Positions 25,284 to 33,974 of a stretch of 64,000 bases of DNA are shown piece after piece; the first letter of the stretch is position 1; each line of letters starts with the position of its first letter. The position numbers and the translations under genes were made by a program. The stretch lies in NCBI GenBank assembly GCA_035556555.1, contig DATMES010000002.1, positions 164,740 to 228,739 on the forward strand, written 5' to 3'. The stretch is from Frankiaceae bacterium (GTDB lineage: Bacteria > Actinomycetota > Actinomycetes > BP-191). The notes beneath the pieces were generated by a model. That model did not search any database. It saw nothing but the letters and a program-made list of their open reading frames with translations, and was not told the DNA's origin.

Positions 25284-25817
25284 TCACCCACGGTCCGTGC
25301 TCTCGTCATCACTCGGGAAGGGCACCACCGTTCCGCCTGCGGCAGTCCATAAGTGTGTGGCCGCAGTCGCATTACTTGTCGCGTGCATCACCACGTGGAA
25401 TGGGACTGCCGGCCGGTCCCAAGACTCGCCTTGTTCGACGGGAGTGGTCCACTGTTCGCGCGCAGCGCCGAGCAAGGTCGCGAACTGGTGGAGCGCCCCG
25501 GGTCCCGCATCCGCCAGCACCTCGTCGGGGTGGTTGATCACAAGCACGTAGCCAGCCGCTCGAGGTAACCAGTCCAGATCGGTGATGCAGTCAAAGAGAG
25601 CATCGAGGTTTTCACCGAAATACCAGGGAAACTGCAAGGCAGCGGCGGTCTCGTCAAAAAGGCCCTGCCACGTGCGCATCTTCTGACCACGCAGGACACG
25701 AACGACCAAGCCGGTGTCAGACCACCGCGCAGCAGCCTCGGCAACAGCCTGTGGCTCAGCATCGACCAAGAGCAGCCAAGCACCACCGGTCACGGACAGT
25801 AGCGGAAGTGGGTTCAT
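25284..25817 (-). CDS. Barstar-family immunity protein
   Basis: A 177-residue cytoplasmic protein. The central part carries the barstar fold signature: WYFGENLDALFDCITDL followed by a YVLVINHPDEVL strand, which in barstar forms the helix and strand that plug the RNase active site. Its ATG overlaps the TGA of the upstream YD-repeat toxin gene (TGATG), so toxin and antidote are translationally coupled. An N-terminal extension of about 35 residues and a disordered tail exceed the 90 residues of classical barstar. It should neutralise the RNase tip of the neighbouring protein. Confidence 0.85.
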   Translation of the reverse strand: MNPLPLLSVTGGAWLLLVDAEPQAVAEAAARWSDTGLVVRVLRGQKMRTWQGLFDETAAALQFPWYFGENLDALFDCITDLDWLPRAAGYVLVINHPDEVLADAGPGALHQFATLLGAAREQWTTPVEQGESWDRPAVPFHVVMHATSNATAATHLWTAAGGTVVPFPSDDESTDRG

Positions 25818-28800
25818 CAAGAGCCCTGCCCCGAGAACTGTAGGAAGGAGTTGTAGTGATCAGCGGTATAGTAGGCAGATCCATCACTTCCTGTCACCAT
25901 CCGTTCAGGCCCGCGGTCAACACCTCTTATGTGTGGGTTAATGTCCCACTCGCGATAGGTGATCGGATTCCCTGCTTGATCGGCGTCCGGGAGACGGCGC
26001 GCCGAGTTTCTGAACACCGAGCCACCCTTATATCCAGGCAAAGGTGAGCCCTTCGACATAACCCGCTCCAGAACCTTCACCGCCTTCTCAGGGGCAGGAC
26101 CAAAGGGTATCCGCGCCACAATCGTTGCGCTCTCTGCGCCGATAGCCTCCGCCACGCGAGCCGCTCGATACGCTCTATATGCGCGTGCGCCGGCCGCGAC
26201 TGCTGCCCCGCCCTCACCGACGACAACGAGGGCGGTGCGGACGCACGCCCATCCCTTTCCGTTGGCAAAGCAGTCGTTGCCATCGTCGATCGCGGCCATG
26301 ACCAGGGTGCCCTGAACCGGGATGCGCCCGATCGTCTGTTCCATGACAGTGCGATAGATGGCGAACGGATCGAAGCCGCCGCCGCCTGAGCCACCCGACG
26401 GAGGCGGAGGTGGCGTCGGGCTCGGGGTTGGCGTGGGGTTGGTCTCGGGCCGGGGACAGGTCGTCGCGCAGCCACCGCCCGGTGACGGGTCGGCGAGCAT
26501 CCCCGTGGGATCGACGAAAGTCGTCGGATTGTTCTTCGCGTAGCTGTACGAGGCCAGCGTCTGCGGCGTGGTGAGATCGGCGAGCGGGTCGACGCTGATG
26601 AATCGTGCGAGTCGCGTGTCATAGTCGCGGGCGCCGAGGGCCGTCAGACCGGTCAGGTCTTCGATCTTGTCGAGGAAGCTGCGGTCGGTACCCGTCAGCT
26701 GGCCGCCTCGCCGCTTGCCATAGGGCGTGAAGCGTTGGCGGCTGACGGTGGTGCCGTTGACGAGCGTCGATGCGGAGTTCTGGTAGTTCCGCAGCAGGGT
26801 CGTTATCTGTGCAGCGCCGCCTTCCTCGGCGGTGCGCATCGCGAAGGAGCCGTAGTACCGGGTCGCGCTCTTCTTCACGGTCGAGGTGGTGGCGTCGAGC
26901 TGCGCGCTGACTTCCATGCCGTCGAGGTAGAGGGTCGAGGTGGTCGAGGTGTCGCGAATGAGCTTGGCGCCGTCGGCGTCGTACACGTAGCTCGTCGCTC
27001 CCGGCCCCTGTACCGCCTTGAGCTGGTGGAGTGGTGTCCAGGTCAGGTCTTGGACGCCGAGCTGGCTGGTGCGTTTGGTCGTGGCGCCGTTGAGGTCGTA
27101 CTCGTGGGTCGGTGCCGCGGGTTGGGTGGTTGTCCAGGTCTTCATCACGGCGTGGGCGTGGAGCGGGTCGCCGTACGTGTAGGTCGTGGTGACACCGGCG
27201 TCGGAAAGGCTGGTCATGTCGCCGATGTCGTTGTAGGTGTAGGTCTGCGAGTACGGGCCGGGACCGGCAGCCATGTAGGTCTCGTCGCTGCAGATCCCTC
27301 CGGCGGATGTCGTGAACGCCTTCCGAAGGCGGTTCAGCTTGTCGTGGCGGAAGCACTCTCGCTGCTGTATGCCGCCGGTGGCGCGGTCGGTGACAGAGGT
27401 CACGTTCTGGTCGCTGTCATAGGTGTACTCGTAGTGCTCATACACCTGCGGAGCGGGATCTGTCGGCCGCGTCTGCGCAATGATCTGCGACACCAGGCCG
27501 TTGCCGGCGTTGTACTCGTAGGTCCGCCGCATGGTGTCGGAGCGCAACAGCCGTTCCTGGATCTGGCCGTTGTTGTAGTACTGCGCGGCCGAGTAATACC
27601 TCGCTCCGGCCGTGCCGTTGGGCAGCGTTTCTTTCAGCGCGACGGGAAGGCCAGCCGCGTTGTAGTCGGTGGTGACCTTCTCCTGCGTCATGGCCGCAAC
27701 GCCGGGAACGGCAGGCATGGTGACCGAGGCGACGGCGCCAGCCTTGTTGTAGATGTAGCCGAAGGTGTAGTTGCCGGCGATCGAGTTCCGCGGCGAGGTC
27801 GCGTCGCCAGGCGTGGTCGGGACGGTGACAGTCTTGCTCGTCGCGTGCCCGAGCTCGTCGTAGGAGCCGACGGCGGTGGCGTATGGGAGTCCGTCGGTGA
27901 AGTGGGTCGCCTTGGTCATGCGGCCTTCACTGTTCGTCACCGCGTTGTCGTCGTATGCCCACTCGCTGAGCATCGTGGGGGTCGCGGTCGCCGTCGGCTT
28001 CGACTGCGCGCGGATCTTGCGGCTGAGCCGGTCGTAGTCGTAGAGCACGTACGCCTGGAGGGCGTCCCTGACGCTCTTGAGGTTCCCGTCCGGGTCGTAG
28101 GTCATCGCCCATGAGCCCTGGTCGGGGTCGGAAGAGAAGGTTCGGCGGCCGAGCCAGTCGTAGCCGTAGGTGGTGACATTGGTTCCGGCGTCCTCGATCG
28201 AGCTGAGCTCGCCCGTTGCGGTGTGGGTGTACTCGGTGTGCAGAGCGGTGCCGGCGTCGTTGTAGTTGCTGACCTTCGCCGTCCGGCCGAAGACGTCCGT
28301 GTGGTAATCGACGTCGTTGAGCTTCGGCAGGTCACTGGCGGCGCGGTCACGTCCGTGAACGGTGTGGCGCCAGCCGTAATGGGTGACGTCGGTGGCGTGC
28401 TGCAGAACGCCGGCGGCGTAGTGGGCCGTGCGGTAGAGGCGGCCGAGGGCGTCGTAGCCGAACCGAGTCTCGCGGCGGATGTCCGTCAGCGCGACATCGG
28501 CCAGTCCCGCACCTGCGATGCCGGTAGCGCCGAATGGTTCGGTCTCGGCCGCTTTCTGCCCCAAGGCGTCGTAGCGGGTCATGATCAGCCGACGGCCCGT
28601 CCCGCCGTCGTTCGCCGGTGGCAGCTGCGTCTGGATGGGTCGGCCGTACCCGTCGAAGTAGTCGTAGGACTTGAGGTAGCTCGTGTCGTTGACGAGCCGG
28701 CTCGTGGTGATCAGGTTGCGCCCGCCACTCACGAGCTCGTACTCGAACTTCACGCTGGGCAAGGTGGTGTCGGTGGGGAGGGTGACAGCAGTCGTCCGGC

Positions 28801-31800
28801 CGAGGTGGTCGACGCTGAACGTCGTGGACCAGCCGTTGGCGTCGGTGACCCGGCGCGGCACGCCCCACGCGAACCACAAGAGCGTCTTCGTGGACTGACC
28901 GACGGTGCCAGGAGCTGTGGTCGGCGGGGGCGTGGACGTCGTGATCCCGTCGTGCGGGTACCCGGATGTCGGCGCGTAGGTCGTCGTCGTCGCACCGTTG
29001 GTGCCGTTCGCTACCTCGTTGGGGCTGATGACCGACGTCACGCGCCCCATGGAGTCGTACCCCGTGCGCGTGACGGCGCTGTCGGTGGCGTTGATGAAGT
29101 TGCGCATCTCGGTGGCGTTGCCCTTGACCGCTGGGTCGGTAAGGCTGGCGTTGCCGTCGTACACGAACTCGGTCTGGGCGATCTTCGTCGTGCTGTTGCT
29201 GCCACATGACCCGTCGTAGGTCATGGTGCGGTAAGGCTTGTCGGTGATCCAGGCAGTCGTGTTCTGGGTGTAGCCGAGCTTGGTGCAGGTGTCGTCGCTG
29301 AGAGTCGCGGCGTCACCGTCCTCGGATGTCGTTAGCAGCGTGCCGAAAGTCGGCGAATAGGTCCTGTCCGTAACCTGCTCGCGCCAGGCCACGGGCGCCG
29401 CGGTGTTCTTCACCCGCCGTACGGTGCGCGACTCGCGGACGTAGTCGCTGTCGTGGGACTGGAACTTGTCCGGCCCATCGACGAGCTGCACGGACCAGTA
29501 ACGGTGGATCTCGGAGGCGACCAGGACGTCCGACGAGTCGAACTGCTGCACCTCGAGCGGCAGACCGGCGCGGTAGTCGTAGTCGTTGTAGACCGTGCCG
29601 GTGGAGTCCGTGAGGTCTTCGTTGGGACCGGTCTTCGCCGTGGTCGCGGTGAGCTTGTCGCCGTACATACCGCGGAAGGTCAAGTAGCGGGTGTCCGTGC
29701 CGCTGGTCGATCCGCTGCCCGAGACGCGCACCCGCACGTCGGCATGACCCCGGTAGTCCGTCCAGGATTGCTTGTCATCGTCGGTCAGCAGGGAGTCGTC
29801 GTGATGCCACGCTGGTGCGTCGTTGTAGGTGTACGTCGTGTGCGTGTCGGGTCCATCGCCCCGGACGTCCTTGACGAGCAGGTCCGTGACCAGGTACTTC
29901 CGGAACGGAATCCAGTCCCCGTTGTACAACGCCGGGTAGCAGTCGGTGGCGTTCGTGTTCGGCACCAGCGCCGTGTTCGCGACGCAGGGGTGAGGCTGCC
30001 CGTAGGTGACGACCAGTTGTGCACCAAGCTCGGTGTTAATCGTCTTGACCCGGTACTTGTTCAACGCCGGCACACCCGTTCCGCTGTTGACGCGGTTGGG
30101 CAACGGGTCGTAGCCGTAGAAGCGGGCGGCCGGCATCTCCGTGGAGCCGGTGCCGTACTCGCCGGTGTGCTTGATGCTCTGCAGCCACAAGGACGGCGTC
30201 GTGGTGTCGCCGGTCGGCGGGAACGAGTACTCCATCGAAAACGTCGACACGGGCTCGTAGGCAGGCGTCGTAAGTGCGCCGTACCAGAACTCCGTGGCGA
30301 TCGAGCTGATCTGCTGCGTCGACCAGAACGTTGGTGAGCTCAGCGTCGCGTCGCACGAGGTCGCCGTCGTGCTGCACAGGAGGTCGAGCGGCACATCGGG
30401 GTAGGAGTCGGGGGAGCTGCTCGACGTGGGGGTCGGACAAGTCGGCGTTTGTGACACGCAACGGGCCTGTGTCGTCACCAGCACACGCGCATGTGCTGTG
30501 TCATCCTCGGCCCCGTTCCGCTGTCCGTACTCGATGCGCTTGAGGAAGCCGGCTCGCACGTACGGTGTCGCGAGGGCGGACGTCGCCTGCCGTGCGTACT
30601 TGTTGCGCTCCTTCGTGTAGAAGTACGACATCACGTTGTTGTTGGTGTCCAGCACCCGGTCGACGTTCCAGCGGTACGTCTGCTGGCACCAGCTCAGGCT
30701 CGTGACGGCGTTGTAGCAAGGCTCACCGACCCCGCCGTAAACCGGAACTTCGTAGGCGCCGCTGGTATAGAGGGTCGGGTTGTTGCGCGGCTCGGTGCCG
30801 TAGCCGAACCAGTACTTCGTGCCGTCGCTGGTCACGACCTGGAAGTACTCGCCGTCGTTGTCGGCGTTGTCGGCCCCGGTGAACGACCGGATCAACCACC
30901 CTGGATCGTTGCCCCGGAGGCGCCACTCGTTGCTGCTGCCGACGCGGAGCAGCTCACCCGTGTGGCCCCCGAAGTGCAAGATGTACTCGTTATGGCTCGA
31001 CCAGCAAAGGTCCGCGGCGATGGCGCCGGTCCCGCCGCAGGCCTTGAACCGGCGCTCGATGAATCCGGGTTCGAAGTCCCAGCCTTCGCCGACCTTCGGT
31101 GCCTGACCGTTGGACGACACCGTGCGGCCGTCGACCGTCTGCGACGAGTAGTTGATGGCAAGCGACGGCGCGGCACCGGCGACCGACGGCGGGACAGCGA
31201 TCGGGTACGAGTAGGTGAAGACGCCACTGCCCACCCCGACACTCCAACGACTGGCAGCTGAGAGCGCACTGGTCCTGTAGTCACCTGCCGGGCCGTTCGA
31301 CGGGGCCGACGCCACGTAGGTTGCCGAAGTCAACGCCGATGGCGCCGACAACATCGCCGCGTCATCGCCAATCGGCTGCGCGCCGAACCCGCTATCGGCT
31401 GAGCCGATGGTGTCATCACCGCCGGCGACCGAGGCCGCAGGGTCCGGACGCACTGAAACGTTGCCCCTGAGCATCCGCGTGTCGTGGTAGTTCCGGGCGG
31501 CCACGGGACGTCGTACGCAGGGCGTGTCCGCGACACAATCCGAACCCCGAACCAAACGCAACCGGGACGCGAAGTCACCGCCGAAGGCGCGCTCGATGCC
31601 CGTGTAGTCCAACGACACCGCTACTACACCGGTACCAGCACCGCGATCCGCGCGAACAAGCTCGAAGCCCAAGAATCGCCCGCCCGCCGCGGTGGTCTCT
31701 GCCTGGCTCAGCATCCGGACGCGGACACGCGCGGGTGAGGAACCGGTCGATGCTTGTGCCACCGACAGGGGGAAGCTGCCCGCCCGTACCCAGCCCGTTG

Positions 31801-32080
31801 CGGGAACGTCAACGTCAACGATCCCAGGAGCGGGCACGGTCACCTCGGGGTCCAGCCATTCTGGGTCGGTGGCGTCGGTGCCCGGTGGCATCCCTTCGTC
31901 TACTGGGTGCGTCACCGTCGTCGCGAGCGGATAATCCGGTGCCACCGATACGGGCATCGAGTCGGCGGCGTCGGCTGGGATGGCGCTCGGCCCAGCGACG
32001 GTGACAGCGACAGTCGTGACAACGACCATCGTCCGGCCATTACGAAGAAATCGAAGCACGACTGCCCCCACCCCTGGCAT
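25817..32080 (-). CDS. Secreted RHS/YD-repeat polymorphic toxin with barnase-like RNase C-terminus
   Basis: About 2087 residues from the ATG at 32080; a nearby in-frame GTG is also possible. A signal peptide (RNGRTMVVVTTVAVTVAGP) is followed by large beta-rich domains with SpvB-like YSYPIAVPPSVAGAAPSL. YD repeats run from ~1000 to ~1800 (YDSMGRVTSV, YDWLGRRTF). The RHS core ends in FISVDPLADL and DPTGM, then a Pro/Gly linker and a hydrophobic pretoxin segment. The last ~72 residues match microbial RNases: base Glu in YREWDINP (~2044), RGPERMV and general-acid His in YYTADHYNSF (~2075). The barstar-like gene follows in overlap. It is presumably released as a shell-enclosed RNase toxin. Confidence 0.9.
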   Translation of the reverse strand: MPGVGAVVLRFLRNGRTMVVVTTVAVTVAGPSAIPADAADSMPVSVAPDYPLATTVTHPVDEGMPPGTDATDPEWLDPEVTVPAPGIVDVDVPATGWVRAGSFPLSVAQASTGSSPARVRVRMLSQAETTAAGGRFLGFELVRADRGAGTGVVAVSLDYTGIERAFGGDFASRLRLVRGSDCVADTPCVRRPVAARNYHDTRMLRGNVSVRPDPAASVAGGDDTIGSADSGFGAQPIGDDAAMLSAPSALTSATYVASAPSNGPAGDYRTSALSAASRWSVGVGSGVFTYSYPIAVPPSVAGAAPSLAINYSSQTVDGRTVSSNGQAPKVGEGWDFEPGFIERRFKACGGTGAIAADLCWSSHNEYILHFGGHTGELLRVGSSNEWRLRGNDPGWLIRSFTGADNADNDGEYFQVVTSDGTKYWFGYGTEPRNNPTLYTSGAYEVPVYGGVGEPCYNAVTSLSWCQQTYRWNVDRVLDTNNNVMSYFYTKERNKYARQATSALATPYVRAGFLKRIEYGQRNGAEDDTAHARVLVTTQARCVSQTPTCPTPTSSSSPDSYPDVPLDLLCSTTATSCDATLSSPTFWSTQQISSIATEFWYGALTTPAYEPVSTFSMEYSFPPTGDTTTPSLWLQSIKHTGEYGTGSTEMPAARFYGYDPLPNRVNSGTGVPALNKYRVKTINTELGAQLVVTYGQPHPCVANTALVPNTNATDCYPALYNGDWIPFRKYLVTDLLVKDVRGDGPDTHTTYTYNDAPAWHHDDSLLTDDDKQSWTDYRGHADVRVRVSGSGSTSGTDTRYLTFRGMYGDKLTATTAKTGPNEDLTDSTGTVYNDYDYRAGLPLEVQQFDSSDVLVASEIHRYWSVQLVDGPDKFQSHDSDYVRESRTVRRVKNTAAPVAWREQVTDRTYSPTFGTLLTTSEDGDAATLSDDTCTKLGYTQNTTAWITDKPYRTMTYDGSCGSNSTTKIAQTEFVYDGNASLTDPAVKGNATEMRNFINATDSAVTRTGYDSMGRVTSVISPNEVANGTNGATTTTYAPTSGYPHDGITTSTPPPTTAPGTVGQSTKTLLWFAWGVPRRVTDANGWSTTFSVDHLGRTTAVTLPTDTTLPSVKFEYELVSGGRNLITTSRLVNDTSYLKSYDYFDGYGRPIQTQLPPANDGGTGRRLIMTRYDALGQKAAETEPFGATGIAGAGLADVALTDIRRETRFGYDALGRLYRTAHYAAGVLQHATDVTHYGWRHTVHGRDRAASDLPKLNDVDYHTDVFGRTAKVSNYNDAGTALHTEYTHTATGELSSIEDAGTNVTTYGYDWLGRRTFSSDPDQGSWAMTYDPDGNLKSVRDALQAYVLYDYDRLSRKIRAQSKPTATATPTMLSEWAYDDNAVTNSEGRMTKATHFTDGLPYATAVGSYDELGHATSKTVTVPTTPGDATSPRNSIAGNYTFGYIYNKAGAVASVTMPAVPGVAAMTQEKVTTDYNAAGLPVALKETLPNGTAGARYYSAAQYYNNGQIQERLLRSDTMRRTYEYNAGNGLVSQIIAQTRPTDPAPQVYEHYEYTYDSDQNVTSVTDRATGGIQQRECFRHDKLNRLRKAFTTSAGGICSDETYMAAGPGPYSQTYTYNDIGDMTSLSDAGVTTTYTYGDPLHAHAVMKTWTTTQPAAPTHEYDLNGATTKRTSQLGVQDLTWTPLHQLKAVQGPGATSYVYDADGAKLIRDTSTTSTLYLDGMEVSAQLDATTSTVKKSATRYYGSFAMRTAEEGGAAQITTLLRNYQNSASTLVNGTTVSRQRFTPYGKRRGGQLTGTDRSFLDKIEDLTGLTALGARDYDTRLARFISVDPLADLTTPQTLASYSYAKNNPTTFVDPTGMLADPSPGGGCATTCPRPETNPTPTPSPTPPPPPSGGSGGGGFDPFAIYRTVMEQTIGRIPVQGTLVMAAIDDGNDCFANGKGWACVRTALVVVGEGGAAVAAGARAYRAYRAARVAEAIGAESATIVARIPFGPAPEKAVKVLERVMSKGSPLPGYKGGSVFRNSARRLPDADQAGNPITYREWDINPHIRGVDRGPERMVTGSDGSAYYTADHYNSFLQFSGQGS

Positions 32081-32262
32081 CGGACGCACGGGTGACGCCC
32101 GAATCCGCGTGTCGCGGTAGCGCACCGTACGGGTGCCGTACGTGCCACGTCTCAACTACTGGGAAATTCCCCGGCAGGCCAGGCGAGTCCCGCGGGACCA
32201 GGATGGCCAAGTGTCGACGATTCCTGGGGGGCCTCGAGCGGGCGTCACAGCGCCAGCACGAC

Positions 32263-32297
32263 GAGAGCCCCCGCCAGGCATGCCGGCGGGGGCTCTC
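32263..32297 (-). terminator. Stem-loop after the first precursor pair
   Basis: Perfect 13-bp arms GAGAGCCCCCGCC (32263-32275) and GGCGGGGGCTCTC (32285-32297) with a 9-base loop, 15 bases beyond the stop of precursor 1 on the minus strand. It separates the lanthipeptide locus from the YD-repeat gene. No T-run is present. Confidence 0.7.
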
Positions 32298-32311
32298 CGC
32301 GTTCGCGCGTA

Positions 32312-32497
32312 CTAGTGCGTCTTCGGCAGCAGGTCCGTGGCGTTCGCGACACAGCCCAGGACCGGCAGGGTGGGGTACATGCCGGTCAGCAGGTCGTCGC
32401 ACTGCCTGATCGTCGGGACGTCGCCGCCGACGACGACCGCGAGCTCGTCGGTCGTGAGCTCGGCGAGGGAGTCCCTCTTGAGCGTGAGCTTCTTCAT
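32312..32497 (-). CDS. Lanthipeptide precursor peptide 1 (LanA)
   Basis: A 61-residue precursor. The 25-residue leader begins MKKLTLKRDSLAELTTDEL and ends in VVVGG, a double-glycine cleavage site. The 36-residue core starts DVPTIRQC, has two Cys and five Thr but no Ser, and contains TLPVLGCV, shared with precursor 2. The ATG overlaps the precursor 2 stop (ATGA), so the two are co-translated. Expected product: up to two lanthionine-type rings made from dehydrobutyrine. Assignment rests on the leader family and the adjacent LanB/LanC/C39 genes. Confidence 0.85.
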   Translation of the reverse strand: MKKLTLKRDSLAELTTDELAVVVGGDVPTIRQCDDLLTGMYPTLPVLGCVANATDLLPKTH

Positions 32498-32670
32498 GAG
32501 CCAGCCTTCGTCACGCAGTAGATCACCGGCAGCGTCGGGTACGCGCCGGAGACGGGGCAGGCCTGCAGCGAGGGCAGCAGCAGGGTCGTGATGTCGCCGC
32601 CGACGACGTTCGCGAGGTCGTCGGTGGACAGCTCGGCGAGCGTGTCCTTCTTCAGTGCGAGCCTTCGCAT
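32494..32670 (-). CDS. Lanthipeptide precursor peptide 2 (LanA)
   Basis: A 58-residue precursor with AAGGAGA before the ATG at 32670. The leader (MRRLALKKDTLAELSTDDL...NVVGG) is 25 residues long. The 33-residue core begins DITTLLLPSLQACP and has two Cys, several Thr and Ser, and the segment YPTLPVIYCV that aligns with precursor 1. It is the promoter-proximal gene of the 1-2 pair, reading away from lanC across an 80-base spacer. Confidence 0.87.
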   Translation of the reverse strand: MRRLALKKDTLAELSTDDLANVVGGDITTLLLPSLQACPVSGAYPTLPVIYCVTKAGS

Positions 32671-32691
32671 CGGCTCTCCTTCGGGGGTGAG

Positions 32692-32753
32692 GGGCACGTG
32701 CAGAGGGACCCTTCTCCGCAGGGGGAGCGGTTCCTGCGAGGATTGGGCACGTG
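32692..32753. promoter_or_regulatory. Divergent spacer with paired GGGCACGTG boxes
   Basis: The 80-base region between precursor 2 and lanC carries GGGCACGTG at 32692-32700 and again at 32745-32753. Each includes the palindrome CACGTG. The boxes are 53 bases apart, about five helical turns, and the second overlaps the lanC start codon. They could be operators for both divergent transcripts. No regulator is encoded nearby. Confidence 0.45.
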
Positions 32754-33974
32754 ACCCCCCTCCTCACGGGCGACGCCGCGTCCCGCGCGCGCGAGATCGT
32801 CGCCGACGTCGCCGCCGCCCTGCGCGATCCCGCCGTGTACGACGCCGATCCCGGCCTGCGCGCCGAGGACGTCGGCCGGGGCTGCGCGGGCGCGGCCGTC
32901 CTGTACGCCGAGCTGCATGCCGAGAACGGCGCCGAGGCCGACCGCGACACCGCGCTGGAGTTCCTCGACAAGGCGCTGGAGCAGGCCGTCGAGGCCGAAC
33001 GACCGAGCGCGCTGCTCTACCCCGGCACCGTCGGCGTCGGGTGGGTGCTCGCGTACCTCGAGGGCAGCCTCGTCGATCCCGACCCCGACGAGAACGACGT
33101 CGACCTCCTCGTCGCGCAGGCCCTCACCACCAACTGGCCGAGCGCCGACCTCATCCGCGGCGTCACCGGCGCGGGCGTCTATGTCCTCGAACGAGGCCGC
33201 CCCCTCGACGCCACGGTCGAACGCCTCGCCGCCATGTCGACCACGACCGACGACGGCATCACGTGGTGGGTGGACCCCGCGACGTGCCTGGAGGAACGCC
33301 GCGAGCTGTTCCCCGAGGGCTACTACGACACCGGCGTCGCGCACGGCCAGGCCGGCACCCTCGCGCTGCTCGCGCACGCCCTCGCGACGGGCGTCGAGGA
33401 GGCGCGGCCGCTGCTGGCCGGAGGGGCCGAATGGCTTCTGGCGCAACGGTTCCCGGACGGCGAGAGCACCGGCCTGTACCCGTCGTTGGTGCCGCCGAAC
33501 GCCCGCGCCGGCAGCGGCACGCGCGTCGCGTGGTGCTACGGCGACCCCGGCGTCGCGGTCGGCCTGCTCGCCGCGGGCAGGGCACTCGACGACGCGAAGC
33601 TGGTGGACGAGGCGCGCGAGGTCGCCCTCGCCGCCGCCGCCCGTCGCGGCCGCGACGCGGGCGTCGTCGACGCGCCGCTCTGCCACGGCTCGGTCGGGCT
33701 GGTGCACGTGTTCGGCAGGCTGTACGAGCAGCTCGGCGACGAGTCGCTCGCCGACGCCGCGCGCCACTGGTTCGGCGTCGCGCTGGAGCAGCACCGCCCA
33801 GGACAGCCGGTCGCGGGCTGGGGCAGCATGCGCCCCGAGGGCGACGACCTGCGGTACGAGCCCCTCGCCGGCTTCCTCGAGGGTGCCACCGGCGTCGCGC
33901 TCGCACTGCTCGCCGCCACCAGCGAGCGCGCGCCCGACTGGGACGTCCTCCTCCTCACGAAGCCGGTCCCGTGA
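32751..33974 (+). CDS. lanC: Lanthipeptide cyclase LanC
   Basis: A 407-residue zinc enzyme that adds Cys thiols to dehydro-residues to form thioether rings. The alpha/alpha barrel repeats are visible (LLYPGTVGVGWVLAYLEG, GVAHGQAGTLALLAHAL, GYPC-type GDPGVAVGLLAAG, GATGVALALLAA). The zinc ligands are present: Cys262 (WCYGDPG), Cys311 and His312 (CHGSVG). It starts at GTG with GAGGA upstream. The stop overlaps the lanB start, an arrangement that favours equal synthesis of the two enzymes. Confidence 0.94.
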   Translation: MTPLLTGDAASRAREIVADVAAALRDPAVYDADPGLRAEDVGRGCAGAAVLYAELHAENGAEADRDTALEFLDKALEQAVEAERPSALLYPGTVGVGWVLAYLEGSLVDPDPDENDVDLLVAQALTTNWPSADLIRGVTGAGVYVLERGRPLDATVERLAAMSTTTDDGITWWVDPATCLEERRELFPEGYYDTGVAHGQAGTLALLAHALATGVEEARPLLAGGAEWLLAQRFPDGESTGLYPSLVPPNARAGSGTRVAWCYGDPGVAVGLLAAGRALDDAKLVDEAREVALAAAARRGRDAGVVDAPLCHGSVGLVHVFGRLYEQLGDESLADAARHWFGVALEQHRPGQPVAGWGSMRPEGDDLRYEPLAGFLEGATGVALALLAATSERAPDWDVLLLTKPVP

